A DNA stretch of 64,000 nt from G963665215 sp963665215 (GTDB lineage Bacteria > Chloroflexota > Dehalococcoidia > Lucifugimonadales > CAUZJF01): contig CAXXWW010000002.1 in the NCBI GenBank assembly GCA_963665215.2, forward strand, positions 124,001 through 188,000. The letters are read 5' to 3'. A program made the position numbers and the translations under genes. Shown piece after piece: positions 1 to 9,087 of the stretch. Below the pieces are notes generated by a model. That model was not told the origin of the DNA. It did no database searches and saw nothing but the letters and a program-made list of their open reading frames with translations. Numbering within the stretch: position 1 is the stretch's first letter; every line of letters starts with the position of its first letter.

Positions 1-286
1 TCTGGTATTGGGAAATATTGCTGCCCGCCCGGACCATCCCCGAGCCCGTTACTCCTTGGGCAATCCTGTTGTAAGCAACGCCCCTGTTGTAGTAGGCGAT
101 GGCGTCCTGCGGATCTAACCTGATGGCCTCGTCGAATGCTTCAATGGCCATGCTGTAATCACCTTGCTCAAAAAAGGCCATGCCTCGGTCGATGGCTGGC
201 ACTTCTTCAGAGCAAGCTGCGGTGACCGCGACGAGCAGCACACATCCCACTGACAGTGCCGCTGTATGTCTTATCCCTGCAAGCAT
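1..286 (-). CDS. TPR-repeat lipoprotein, 3' part outside the window
   Basis: The reading frame starts with ATG at 286 and is still open at base 1, so only the N-terminal 95 residues are visible. Residues 1-25 form a lipoprotein signal: a basic start, a hydrophobic stretch and a lipobox V-T-A-A-C with Cys25. Residues about 30-63 fit one tetratricopeptide repeat (GMAFFEQGDYSMAIEAFDEA, then L-D-P), and a second begins after AYYNRGVAYN. TPR lipoproteins act as scaffolds outside the membrane; the partner is unknown. A TATACT box lies 18 nt upstream of the start (minus strand, 305-310), a plausible -10. Confidence 0.8.
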   Translation of the reverse strand, partial: MLAGIRHTAALSVGCVLLVAVTAACSEEVPAIDRGMAFFEQGDYSMAIEAFDEAIRLDPQDAIAYYNRGVAYNRIAQGVTGSGMVRAGSNISQYQ

Positions 287-572
287 GAGCGTGCCTCTGG
301 GGACAGTATAGGCAAGGGAGCCATAATCCAATGGCCTACAATGAGCCTGAGAATATCCTATTCTGCGCGCCTAAGCCGAAATTACCCACATCAAGCTGCC
401 TGGGCCAAAGCCAGCACTATCCTCGACGAGAGCCATGGTAGTATCGCTCACGAACACTGTCAACCATGCTATCGAGCGCATGGTCAGGTGTACCACTACC
501 GGTGTACGCTGCCTATTAACGCGCGCCACGCAGAGAACGCGGCGGTGAAGGTCAGCCCTGGAACGTTGCCCT

Positions 573-706
573 AGTCGAAGAGGAGGGGTAGCCACCCGGG
601 GACCTGAAACCGACCCAACGGTTGTTCGGAGGTTGCAGGAGTCCCCACCCCTTGACGGGACTCCTAACCCGTTTTCTCTGGCGGGCATCTCCGTTTTGGG
701 CGCGCC
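573..706 (+). ncRNA. Structured intergenic RNA candidate, copy A
   Basis: This segment aligns with 11484-11614 over its full length. Shared blocks are AGTCGA-GAGG, GGGTAGCCACCCGGGGA, CTGAAACCG, a hairpin made of AGGAGTCCC (637-645) and GGGACTCCT (657-665) with a loop ending TTGAC, a second hairpin CCCG (668-671) / CGGG (682-685) enclosing TTTTCTCTGG, and GGGCGCGC near the 3' end. The stems are kept while linkers diverge, and copy A gains an extra pair in each hairpin, as expected of a folded RNA. It may belong to the HEARO/omega-RNA group linked to IscB-type elements, but no IscB gene is nearby. The strand is assumed from the alignment. Confidence 0.5.
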
Positions 707-740
707 AGGGCTACCGCATGCCCCGTGACGAAGCACCAGA

Positions 741-1937
741 CTATGCCAGGCGGAAGGAGCTGCCGGCGATGTGGCGCGTCCCTCCGAAATTGTTGCCATC
801 TTCCTCCATGAAGTAGTAGGCTGTGAAGATACGCCCGTCATCTACTTGGGTCGCCACCGGGTAACCCAGGTCCCAATCGCTGGCGTCGGCGCGGATGACC
901 GCTTCGGTTGACCACGTGGCACCGTCGTCCTCGCTGACAATCAAGCCCATTCCGAACGGGGCTCTTCTTCGACCGAAGATCACGACAATGCGTCCATCGC
1001 GCAGTTGTAGGGGCCAGGGCGAACGATAGCGGACACTCTGCGTGGCCCCTGACCAGGCGTATTGACGGCTCAACGACGCCCACGGCGAGTGGCCCCACCG
1101 TACGATCGATTCGGGACGGCTCCAAGTATATCCGCCATCGTCAGAATATGCCATCACTATTACATTGTTTCTCCTGCCCGTAAGGTGAAGCATGTAACAT
1201 TGCAGGCGGCCACTGGGTAAAAGCAACAAGCGGTCGTAGGCCGTGCGTCCGACGTCTGGGTCCGGGTCCCGGGCTATCTCGGCCATGTAGTCCCAGGTAA
1301 GTCCCTTGTCATCCGACCCGTACAGGGTCGAGACGTCCCCATCGTGAGCGCCAGCCCCTCCTGCTACCACAAGCGTATCGTCGGGGAAAACAATGGGCGG
1401 CATGGCGTCCACTAATAGCGACTTGAACGGCGGCGGCGGTTGAACGCGGGTAGGCACCTCTTCCCAGTTGCGGCCACGATCGGCCGAGCGGAAGGCATAG
1501 CTCGCGATAATCGGGCGTGCGCCCGGGTCTTCTCCCTCCGCGAAAGGAGAGCGCTTGAAGAAGACAACTGAGTCGGGGCTGGTCAGGTCGATCTCTTCGC
1601 GTACCACGCCGGGCTCGTCAGCACGGCTGTAAATGGCCATCTTTTCTCTAACCGACATGGTGTTATCCCACACGGCCACATCGTGCTCTCGGTCCCACGT
1701 TTCGCCATGGTCGAGAGACCGCTGGAGCAAGAAAACACCGCGTTTCATGTACTCGCCATGGCTCACGGACAGCCGGTCCGCGTAGGTGCAGGGGGCGTGA
1801 CAATGCTGGACCACAATCTCGCCATTGCCGAAGTTCCGAATGACGTGTTGGCTGGTATGGCCGCAGTACCTCTCCTTGCTGTAACAGACCTTGGTGTGGT
1901 GTATATCTGTGAGTTTTGGTGTTGTGGCACGGTTCAT
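741..1937 (-). CDS. Sialidase-like BNR/Asp-box protein 1
   Basis: A 398-residue protein with repeated Asp boxes (S-x-D-x-G-x-T-W), for example SDDKGLTWD, SDDGGYTWS and SEDDGATWS, and degenerate ones SADRGRNWE and HGETWD. These are the turns of a six-bladed sialidase/neuraminidase beta-propeller. No signal peptide is visible. It is 30-40% similar by eye to the next gene (2232-3527), sharing the N-terminal NFGNGEI segment and the C-terminal DDGRIFTAYY segment, so the two are paralogues. The reaction is not fixed by Asp boxes alone; hydrolysis of a sialic-acid-like or other glycan is inferred from the fold and from the neighbouring Gfo/Idh and GH127 genes. Confidence 0.8.
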   Translation of the reverse strand: MNRATTPKLTDIHHTKVCYSKERYCGHTSQHVIRNFGNGEIVVQHCHAPCTYADRLSVSHGEYMKRGVFLLQRSLDHGETWDREHDVAVWDNTMSVREKMAIYSRADEPGVVREEIDLTSPDSVVFFKRSPFAEGEDPGARPIIASYAFRSADRGRNWEEVPTRVQPPPPFKSLLVDAMPPIVFPDDTLVVAGGAGAHDGDVSTLYGSDDKGLTWDYMAEIARDPDPDVGRTAYDRLLLLPSGRLQCYMLHLTGRRNNVIVMAYSDDGGYTWSRPESIVRWGHSPWASLSRQYAWSGATQSVRYRSPWPLQLRDGRIVVIFGRRRAPFGMGLIVSEDDGATWSTEAVIRADASDWDLGYPVATQVDDGRIFTAYYFMEEDGNNFGGTRHIAGSSFRLA

Positions 1938-2066
1938 GTTGATATCTCCTATTCGGTCACGGCTTCAGCTTGATGGGCAGAACGATACTACCGTTGTCAC
2001 GACTTTACCAGGCACGCCTGGTGTTGGGTGAGCTAGCCCGCCTGGCATGACCGTGCCTCTGGGGTC

Positions 2067-2086
2067 AGAATAGCCTCGGGGGTCAA
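2067..2086 (-). promoter_or_regulatory. Conserved TTGACC-N8-TATTCT motif upstream of sialidase-like gene 1
   Basis: On the minus strand the order is TTGACC (2086-2081), 8 nt, TATTCT (2072-2067). The same arrangement, with matching flanks (CCTTGACCCC, GGGCTAT-CTG), occurs at 3574-3593 upstream of the paralogous gene. The 8-nt gap is too short for a standard -35/-10 pair. TATWCT may be the -10 with TTGACC part of a regulator site, or the block may be left from the gene duplication. Confidence 0.35.
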
Positions 2087-2231
2087 GGAAGCCGGAGGGA
2101 TGGGGCTTATTTCAGACGTATCAGGAAGAGCAGAGATACCTGCTTACTAGCTACTGGTAATTAATGGAGACATCCACATCGAAGAGTGGCACGGGACTCC
2201 TGGTGTTACGTTCAATTTCCCACACTAATCT

Positions 2232-3527
2232 CTACTCTAGTCTGAACGTGGTGCCGTAAATTTGCCGTATGGCAGACCACGCCGCCATGGAGCCTCCGCT
2301 GGGGTGACCGCTGTCTCGGTCTTGCCTTACGCTCGGGACTCGGCCCTGACTGTCAGCGACTGCTATGTAGTAGGCAGTGAAGATGCGTCCGTCTTCCAAC
2401 TCAGTGATAACTGGATAGCCGCAGTCAAGGCAAGCTCCGTCGGCTCTGAGCACGAACTCTTGGCTCCATGTTTCACCGAGGTCGTCGCTGACCACTCCGC
2501 CGATGCCGTAAGGAGGTCTGCGCCTGGCAAATACGATGACGACGCGTCCGTCGCGTGTAACCAGCGCAGCGGGCGACCGGTAACTGCTGAACAAAGAGCC
2601 GGTGGGCTTGCCGTCCTTGTTGAACCAGTTGTGACTCTCGAGTGGCAATTCGAAACTCCCCGGTCTGGGAAGGGCCTGCGCCGGTACGCGGTCAGGCCGG
2701 ACAATATATCTGGGTTCGCTCCATGTCATGCCTCCGTCATCAGAGGTGGCCACGCAGGGATAGTCGCCGAGGGGGATGAGGAGTCGGTGCATGCTACAGA
2801 GCAGGCGGCCGTCGGGAAGCTGGTGTAAGCCGGCATACGTGTAACTGTATTGGCCGCTGGGGTCGTGCGCGATAGTGCTAGCGAAGTCCCAGGTGAGACC
2901 CTGGTCGTAGCTGACATAATAGGCGATGTCTCCGAGGCCCGCGGCGATGCCCAGAACGCCGTTGGGAAACTTTACGCTGCCAAGGTTCGCCACGATCAAT
3001 CCGTCTGCGTGGGGGGGCGGCGGGATCGGAGAGGGGGTGGCCTCCCAGGTGCGGCCCCGGTCCTTGCTTCTCAGACAAAATGCGAATTTGTGGTGAATCT
3101 GCTTGGGGCCAGACTCGGTCCCCTTCCTAATGTAGTGAGTCAAACCGAAGTGCATGATGGAGTCAGGATGGGACATGTCGATACGCTCATGCTGATCCGG
3201 GCGCTCGTAGAGCCAGTTGTGGATATCTTCCACGGGCCTGTCGTTGTTCCAGATCCAGCTTTTCTCATCCTTGGGCCAGGTCTGGCCTCCGTCGTAGGAT
3301 CGATTCAGCATGACGCCCGCACCCGTGTTGGTCGAATACCCGTGGTGGACGCCCTCACCTGTACTGTAGTCAACCGGTTTGAGCATGTGAGCGACTGCTA
3401 TCTCGCCATTTCCGAAATTCCAGATTCCTCCTCTGTTGGGATGGGCAGCGTACATTTGGTCATCGTAGTAAATGCTAACGTGGCCAACATCGGTGAGGAT
3501 GGCCGTCTTTAGGCTTGGTGGTGCCAT
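2232..3527 (-). CDS. Sialidase-like BNR/Asp-box protein 2
   Basis: A 431-residue paralogue of the preceding protein with five Asp-box-like turns (SYDGGQTWP, SKDRGRTWE, SYDQGLTWD, SDDGGMTWS, SDDLGETWS) spaced as in a sialidase beta-propeller. The shared N-terminal NFGNGEI and C-terminal LEDGRIFTAYY segments align with the other copy. It is longer mainly through an inserted loop before the last blade (around RQDRDSGHPSGGS). No secretion signal is visible, so it is either cytoplasmic or exported by an unrecognised route. Both genes run in the same direction with 294 bp between them, so they may be separately transcribed. Confidence 0.8.
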   Translation of the reverse strand: MAPPSLKTAILTDVGHVSIYYDDQMYAAHPNRGGIWNFGNGEIAVAHMLKPVDYSTGEGVHHGYSTNTGAGVMLNRSYDGGQTWPKDEKSWIWNNDRPVEDIHNWLYERPDQHERIDMSHPDSIMHFGLTHYIRKGTESGPKQIHHKFAFCLRSKDRGRTWEATPSPIPPPPHADGLIVANLGSVKFPNGVLGIAAGLGDIAYYVSYDQGLTWDFASTIAHDPSGQYSYTYAGLHQLPDGRLLCSMHRLLIPLGDYPCVATSDDGGMTWSEPRYIVRPDRVPAQALPRPGSFELPLESHNWFNKDGKPTGSLFSSYRSPAALVTRDGRVVIVFARRRPPYGIGGVVSDDLGETWSQEFVLRADGACLDCGYPVITELEDGRIFTAYYIAVADSQGRVPSVRQDRDSGHPSGGSMAAWSAIRQIYGTTFRLE

Positions 3528-3573
3528 GGTTACTGGCTCCTGTTTTCATTCGTCTCGGACAGCGTATGGGCCC

Positions 3574-3593
3574 AGTATAGCCCAAGGGGTCAA
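3574..3593 (-). promoter_or_regulatory. Conserved TTGACC-N8-TATACT motif upstream of sialidase-like gene 2
   Basis: On the minus strand TTGACC (3593-3588), 8 nt, TATACT (3579-3574), 47 nt before the ATG at 3527. It matches the block at 2067-2086 in both sequence and spacing. Confidence 0.35.
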
Positions 3594-3709
3594 GGGGGGA
3601 TACTGTCAATACCATCTGGGGACTTTCAACGCTTACAGGGGCTGGTGTCGTCTGGCACAACGTTACATAGCTATGGACTAGTACCTATTCCAGGTGGATT
3701 TAACAACCT

Positions 3710-3820
3710 GTCGTTCTGAGCGGAGCGAAGAACCTGGTGGGGTCGGGTACCAGGATAGCCAGACTAAGCCCGGCGGTGACACCACCCCAGGTTCTTCGTC
3801 GCGCGGCTCCTCAGAATGAC
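3710..3820. repeat. MITE-like inverted repeat of about 110 bp
   Basis: The left arm GTCGTTCTGAGCGGAGCGAA followed by GAACCTGGTGG is matched in reverse complement by the right arm ending CTCAGAATGAC and containing CCACCCCAGGTTCTTCG. The arms enclose about 45 bp of unrelated sequence. It lies in the 537-bp gap between the sialidase-like gene and the Gfo/Idh gene. The rest of that gap holds the promoter motif at 3574-3593 and nothing else I recognise. Confidence 0.65.
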
Positions 3821-4064
3821 AATCAAATCTAGCTGGACAGAGTACTAGCAGGGGCCCAGGCGGCAAGCAGGGGAGGCGCTGTAGCAGGTGCCGGATGTAT
3901 CGTTATAAAGTCGAATCACCGTTCTGGACCATCCTTCGAGGGCTTCTTTCAGACAGAGCGGTATGTCCTTCGAGGCGACGGCGGCGTTGACCCGTATCGA
4001 GTGGTCGTCTATAATCCCGCCGAGACAGGCACCCCCCCATCCTCGACAGCGAAGGAGACAAACT

Positions 4065-5030
4065 ATGCTGAGAGCGGCATTCATAGGCGCGGGCGGACGG
4101 GCCCAGGGCGCCCACTACCCGAGTGTCAGTCGCCTGGACGACACGTCCATCGAGGCTGTCGCCGAGTTGGACGAGGAGCGGATGGCGACCGTCGTGGACG
4201 CCTACAACATTCCCCGAGCCTTCGGCGACTACCGGGAGATGCTGGAATCGATCGACCCTGACGTGGTCTACGTAATCATGGGCGAGACGTTCGTGACCCC
4301 CATAGCCATAGAGTGCATGAACGCGGGCAAGCACGTGTTTATCGAGAAGCCTGCAGGCGCGAGCCCGGAAGAGAGCCAACAGCTGCTGGAGGCGGCGACG
4401 GCCAACGACGTCTACTGCATGATTGCCTTCCAGCGCAGGTATGCCGCGGTCACCCGGGAGGCGATGCGGCTGGTGAAAGAGCGAGGCCCCGCGACGCTGG
4501 CGATTGGAGAGTTTCACAAGCACATGCTGGGGGCAAAAGCGCCCCCTCGGCACATCCACCCTCGGACCCTCATGTGGAGCGACATCAGCCACGTAGTGGA
4601 TCTGGTGCGCTACATGGCGGGCAGCGAACCTGTTGAAGTGAACGCCTATCAGGACAAGCGGCATTCGGTACAGACTAACGACTACAACTCCCTGTTCCGG
4701 TTCGCCAACGGCGCCGTGGGGATCATCACCGCCAACCGCTCCTCCGGAGGGCGCACCCTAAGAGCGGAGTTGCACGGCCTGGGAATCGGCTGCTTCATGC
4801 GCATCCCCGAGGAGCTGGAGATCTACGAGGACGGCGACGGACCGCGGACGCTCTCAGGCGCCGAGATCGTAGGAGCGGAGATAGGCGACACACGGGCCTA
4901 CGACGGGACCCTGACGATGCACCAGCACTTCGCCGAGTGCGTCCGCACCGGCAAGACGCCGATCAGCGACATTCGCGACGTGATTCACACGGCGCCGCTG
5001 GTAGCGCAACTCGAGGGCGATAGCAGGTAG
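4065..5030 (+). CDS. Gfo/Idh/MocA-family oxidoreductase
   Basis: A 321-residue NAD(P)-dependent sugar or polyol dehydrogenase-type protein. The Rossmann start FIGAGGRAQGAHYPS carries the dinucleotide-binding glycines, and GKHVFIEKPAG is the family's E-K-P motif that places the nicotinamide. SDISHVVDLVRYMAG fits the conserved helix with the catalytic-region His. The start at 4065 is chosen because GAAGGAGA lies 7 nt upstream; the frame is open further upstream but without a better ribosome site. The substrate is unknown. Its position between sialidase-like genes and a GH127-type gene suggests a role in breakdown of a modified sugar. Confidence 0.85.
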   Translation: MLRAAFIGAGGRAQGAHYPSVSRLDDTSIEAVAELDEERMATVVDAYNIPRAFGDYREMLESIDPDVVYVIMGETFVTPIAIECMNAGKHVFIEKPAGASPEESQQLLEAATANDVYCMIAFQRRYAAVTREAMRLVKERGPATLAIGEFHKHMLGAKAPPRHIHPRTLMWSDISHVVDLVRYMAGSEPVEVNAYQDKRHSVQTNDYNSLFRFANGAVGIITANRSSGGRTLRAELHGLGIGCFMRIPEELEIYEDGDGPRTLSGAEIVGAEIGDTRAYDGTLTMHQHFAECVRTGKTPISDIRDVIHTAPLVAQLEGDSR

Positions 5031-5185
5031 CGCTCTGTCAGCCGTGGACTGAGATCTTTGGCAACTATCTCAAAAAGGCATGGTGGGTTCTCCACACCGC
5101 CCGCCCCTGGGTGTTTTTCTATCTGGGGGCACATACCCAGACCAATTGCCAGAGGGGATGACCCATCTAGAGACGGTTACGCTCG

Positions 5186-5405
5186 CTAGTCGATCAATTC
5201 GTCTGGGACTGCGATATCCTCCGACGGAACGAAATAGACCGCTTCGCCGGTCGGGTCGGGGAACTCGGTTGGATGTAGTCTGAGATCGGGCGACTGCTTT
5301 GAGTCGCGATCACCATACCGGGCCAGCACACTGCACTTCAGCCCACCAGGACGGACAGTATCGTCCTCCGTCGGCGCCTCAAGAGACGCAAGATCAATCG
5401 TAATC
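5186..5405 (-). pseudogene. GH127 (DUF1680)-type glycosidase, C-terminal fragment
   Basis: About 73 codons reading ITIDLASLEAP, then D-D-T-V-R-P-G-G-L and T-E-F-P-D-P-x-G-E-A-x-Y-F, which is the C-terminal end of the DUF1680/GH127 beta-L-arabinofuranosidase-like family; the stop is at 5186. It is cut off from the rest of its gene (7382-8559) by the insertion element at 5406-7381. Joining base 5405 directly to 7382 gives a continuous frame, V-A-L-E-A then I-T-I-D-L. No start of its own is credible. Confidence 0.75.
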
Positions 5406-7381
5406 TTGATTCCCTCGTAAAAACCCCTCGTCCTCCGGGGGCAATGGGAGGATAATGTGGGGAAAGGGCGTTGGGGCAGCGCCCGGGCGAGGGAGGGGAG
5501 GATGTTCCGAGCGCGAGACCCGCAAGAGAGCCTCTGGCAGTCCCAGTTCCTGGTGACGCCGAAGAAGGCTAAGCGCCTGGAGGGGAGTTGGGCCGAGGTT
5601 TTCCGAAACGAGGCGCTCCCCCTGATTGACGAGGAGCTCTTTGCTCCGATGTACTGCGCGGACAACGGCCGTCCCAACCGAGCGGTGCAGACCGTCCTCG
5701 GGGTCCACCTTCTCAAAGAGATGTTCAACCTCACCGACGGTGAAGCCCTGGAGCAGCTAGAGTTCAACCTGCTCTGGCACCACGCCCTGCGGCTGGACAT
5801 CGAGGAGACCCACCTGCCCCAGAAGACCCTCCACAACTTCCGAGTTCGCCTGATGCAGCACGATGGTGGCCGGCTGGCTTTCCAGGAGACCACGGACCGG
5901 ATCATCCAGGCGCTGGGCATACGCACCGGAAAGCAACGGCTGGACTCCACCCACATCATGAGCAACATCGTTACACTCACCCGGCTGGGCCTGTTCTGTG
6001 AGACGATGCGGTTGTTCCTGCGGGCCTTGCGCTGGGAGCACCCAGAGCTTCGCCCTGTGGTTCCGGAGGGCCTCCTGGGGCGCTATTTGAAGGAAGAAGA
6101 CGAGGCGACCCACTACGAGGACGCCCACACGGGGGAGGGTCGGCGGCGCCTTTCGGTCTGTGCCCGGGACCTCTACCGGCTGGTGGACCGGTTCCGTGGC
6201 ACGACTGCTGCCCAGCTGGAGGAGTACCGGCTGCTGGAGCGGCTGCTGCGGGAGCAGTGCCATGTGGGCAAACACCGGGACGGGCGCCCGGGGGACGATG
6301 ATGACGATGCTGGGGAATGCAAGGTGCCCGTGGCCCTGAAGGACCCGAAGCAGGTGTCCGCCGACTCGCTGCAATCGCCCCACGACCCGGATGTGACCTA
6401 CAGCGGCCACAAGGGGAAGGGGTACGAGGTGCAGGTGGCGGAGACCTGCCACGAGGAGAACGCCACCCAGCTCATCACCCACGTGGAGGTGACCCCCTCG
6501 AGTGGGAGCGACACCGACGTGAGCGTGCCGGTCGTTGACGGGCTCGCGGAGCGGAAGGTCCGACCGGACGAGCTCTTCGCCGACACGGCGTATGGGTCGG
6601 GCCGCAATGCCTTCGAAGCCTCGCGCCGGGGAACGGAACTGGTGAGCCCGGTGGCGGGGTCGGCGCCGGGGAACTCGCACGAAGGAGAGCGTGACGGACC
6701 ACCGCCGCGGACTTTCAGATCGACGTCACAGGGGAGCAGGCCACGGTGTGCCCCGCCGGCCACCCGTCCATCGAGGAGTACGAGCTGAAGGATGCGCCGG
6801 AGCGGGTAGAGGTCCACTTTGCCGGGACAACATGCGAGCCCTGCCCCTTGCGATCCCGTTGCCCAGTGAAGCTGGACCGGCGTGCGGGGGCCTACGTCCT
6901 CAAGGCGGACCTGGTGAAGGTGAACATCGAGCGGCGCCGGAGGGCCGAGGCCACCGAGGAGTGGCGCAAGCGGTATGACATAAGGGCCGGGATCGAGGGA
7001 ACGAACTCCGAGCTCAAGCGCGCCCACGGGCTTGGGCGCTTGCGGGTGCGAGGGGGCCGTCGGGTGCGGCTTGCCGTCTACCTGAAGACGTTGGCGTGCA
7101 ACTTCAAGCGGATGGTCCATGCACGCCTGGTGGAGATGGAGAACACGGCTCAGCGGGCGGTCGGGACGGTACCTGCGGTCGCGGCCGCATGAGGGCGCCG
7201 CTCCACAGCTTCCACCGGGTGCCCTGAGCCACGGAAGGGGTACCGCAACGGGATCACGCTTGTCCTGAGCGCGGCAGATGGTGCGGTGAGCCCAGCAGCC
7301 GGCATCCCGTGGCCTCCTCCCTTCCAGGCCCCTTCGCACGCCAGGGTTCATCTCAAACAGGCCTTTTTGCGAGGGAATCAA
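5406..7381 (+). mobile_element. IS1182-family insertion sequence, 1976 bp
   Basis: Bounded by near-perfect inverted repeats: TTGATTCCCTCGTAAAAA at 5406-5423 and, in reverse complement, TTGATTCCCTCGCAAAAA at the right end (7364-7381), one mismatch in 18. It carries one transposase gene, now frameshifted. No target duplication is seen: the host frame is restored exactly when the 1976 bp are removed with nothing else. It interrupts the GH127-type gene. The region 7193-7363, downstream of the transposase, shows no further gene. Confidence 0.8.
5502..7192 (+). pseudogene. IS1182-family transposase with one frameshift
   Basis: Frame 1 runs from ATG 5502 (ribosome site GGGAGGGGAGG just upstream) to about 6690 and holds the N-terminal DUF772-type region and the catalytic segment LDSTHIMSN. 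Frame 2 takes over before 6746 and holds the DDE_Tnp_1_6 tail with its zinc-ribbon-like C-E-P-C-P-L-R-S-R-C and the motif GIEGTNSELKRAHGL. The switch falls around 6680-6700, in the linker after SPVAGSAP. A single one-base indel explains it, so the element is probably inactive, unless this is an assembly error. Programmed frameshifting is not typical of this family. Confidence 0.8.
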
Positions 7382-8559
7382 GCTTCCAAAGCGACACCGG
7401 TGGTGAGTCCATTGTTGTGGGCGGGACCGAGACAATAGAGGACCGGACCCCGCATCAGTGCGACACGGCCGGCCTGTCTCTTTCTGCCCCGGATGAACCG
7501 CCAAGGCATGGGCATATGCAGCGTAACGAGATCGCCAGCCTCCCAGTTGCGCGTGATCCCAATAGACGTCCCACCCACAACGGGGCCGTCCTCGGGTTCG
7601 CCGTTCACCAGGACCTGGCCTTGCGAACACCAGCGCGGAATCCGAAGCCGAAGCGGAAACGTGATCGATTTAGAAGGCGTCAGGTAGATCTCAACGTCCC
7701 CGGAGTTAGGGTAGTCCGTCTTTTGCTGCACGGCTAGGGATACGCCCTCGCCGAGGTCAATCTCCGCTGCGGAGGATGTGTAGAGGTTGATCGCCAACCC
7801 ATCGGCCGTCCTGTAATAGACCTTGGAGGGGAGCTCGGCCATGATCCTTCTGAAGTTGCCAGGACAGCAATACGTATCGTATGAGTTTAGTCGGACTTTT
7901 GGCTCGTCCGGGTTCTTCGCGGAACGTTCTTCGTCAAAATAGGTCCGTCCTCCTTCGAACGCGGTGTAGTACCGGAGCCGGCGTCCGTCCGTTGACTGTG
8001 CACCGAACAGGGCATTGTAGATCGAACGCTCCATGATGTCTCCATAACGCAGATCACCCTCCAGACGGATCAGACTGTCCAAGAGGCGAATCAGGTACGC
8101 CGTAGCGCAGCTCTCGCCCAAATGGCCAGAACCGTTCTGATCCCCGTGCCATACCTCCCCGTAGCTGCACGTCCCTGTTATGACCAGTCCATCACTGGAG
8201 GTTAGGTACTCGACCGCTCTCCGTGACTGGTTGAGCAGAGAGTCCTGAGGCTGAACGCGATAGAGATCCTGCTGCGCCAGACAACGGGCAAGATACCTGT
8301 ACGTGTGCCCCTCGACCGGACGCTGCCATTCGCGCAGCGTCGCATACCCGATCCTCTTTCCCATCTTCGTATCGGCAGAAAAATCCGAATAGGCGCGGTC
8401 CCCCGTCACATTCGACAGGGCGATGAAAGCCTGCTCCAGCCCGCATGTTGTGAGTTTCTGATTGGCGCCGGCCCAGTTGTCCATAATGTAGTTGGCCAGT
8501 CCAACTGCCGCCTTAACGGATGCGTCATCTCCAAATTGGCCATAATTGCGGGCCAGTCC
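7382..8559 (-). pseudogene. GH127 (DUF1680)-type glycosidase, central part, broken at both ends
   Basis: About 390 codons of a GH127-like protein. GHLGESCATAY supplies the E-x-C and YDTYCCPGN the C-C motif that in characterised GH127 beta-L-arabinofuranosidases bind zinc and provide the nucleophilic Cys; GRVALMRGPVLYCL is the family's late motif. The frame is open upstream of the first ATG (8484) as far as 8559, where the IS630-type element starts, so the true N-terminus (150-200 residues by family length) is missing from this locus. The C-terminus continues at 5405 beyond the IS1182 element. Function is lost here unless supplied by another copy. Confidence 0.8.
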
Positions 8560-8561
8560 TA

Positions 8562-9087
8562 GTGGTCCAACATCATTGAAATGAATACCATGATAGTCAT
8601 TGTTCCTCTTGGGGGTTCAATCGTAACGTTGAACCGAGGAGGAACCATGATGTCTACCAAGAAGTACCGTATCAGACTGACTACCGACGAACAACAGGAA
8701 CTCAACGCCTTGGTCTCACGCGGTCGGGCTGCGGCGTACAAACAGACCCATGCGCGCATTCTGCTGATGAGCGATGAGTCACGCTCGGACGGGGGAATGA
8801 AGGACGCGGACATCACCAGCGCGCTCGGTGTGGGACAGTCAACGGTCGAGCGAATACGCAAGCGCTGTGTGGAGGAGGGGGTCGAGTCTGCGCTGAATCG
8901 CAAAAAGCAACTGCGTCGGCGTCAAAAGAGACTGGACGGCGAAGGTGAAGCACGGTTGATAGCGATGGCCTGCGGGGAACCGCCGGAGGGGCGTGCCAGT
9001 TGGACCCTGAAGCTGTTGGCTGACCAGTTGGTCGAGTGTGAGATAGTCGGGACCATTAGCACCGAGACGGTTCGCCAGGCGCTTAAA
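8562..9087 (+). mobile_element. IS630-family element, left part only
   Basis: It begins at a TA dinucleotide (8560-8561), the usual IS630/Tc1 target, with the end GTGGTCCAACATCATTGAAATG. It is inserted in the GH127-type gene and is itself cut at 9087 by IS1380 copy 1. The right half and the expected second TA are absent on the other side of the IS1380 element. Confidence 0.65.
8647..9087 (+). pseudogene. IS630-family transposase, truncated N-terminal half
   Basis: Starts at ATG 8647 (or 8650) after the strong site GAGGAGG. The 147 residues up to the junction contain the helix-turn-helix ADITSALGVGQSTVERIRKR and the linker region W-T-L-K-L-L-A-D-Q-L followed by the recognition segment STETVRQALK typical of IS630 orfA. 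The catalytic DDE half is missing. Translation would continue for a few residues into the IS1380 end and stop at 9162. Confidence 0.75.

Noticed and set aside
6680..6760. Programmed frameshift in the IS1182 transposase
   Set aside because: No slippery heptamer or downstream structure stands out, and this family normally uses a single frame.
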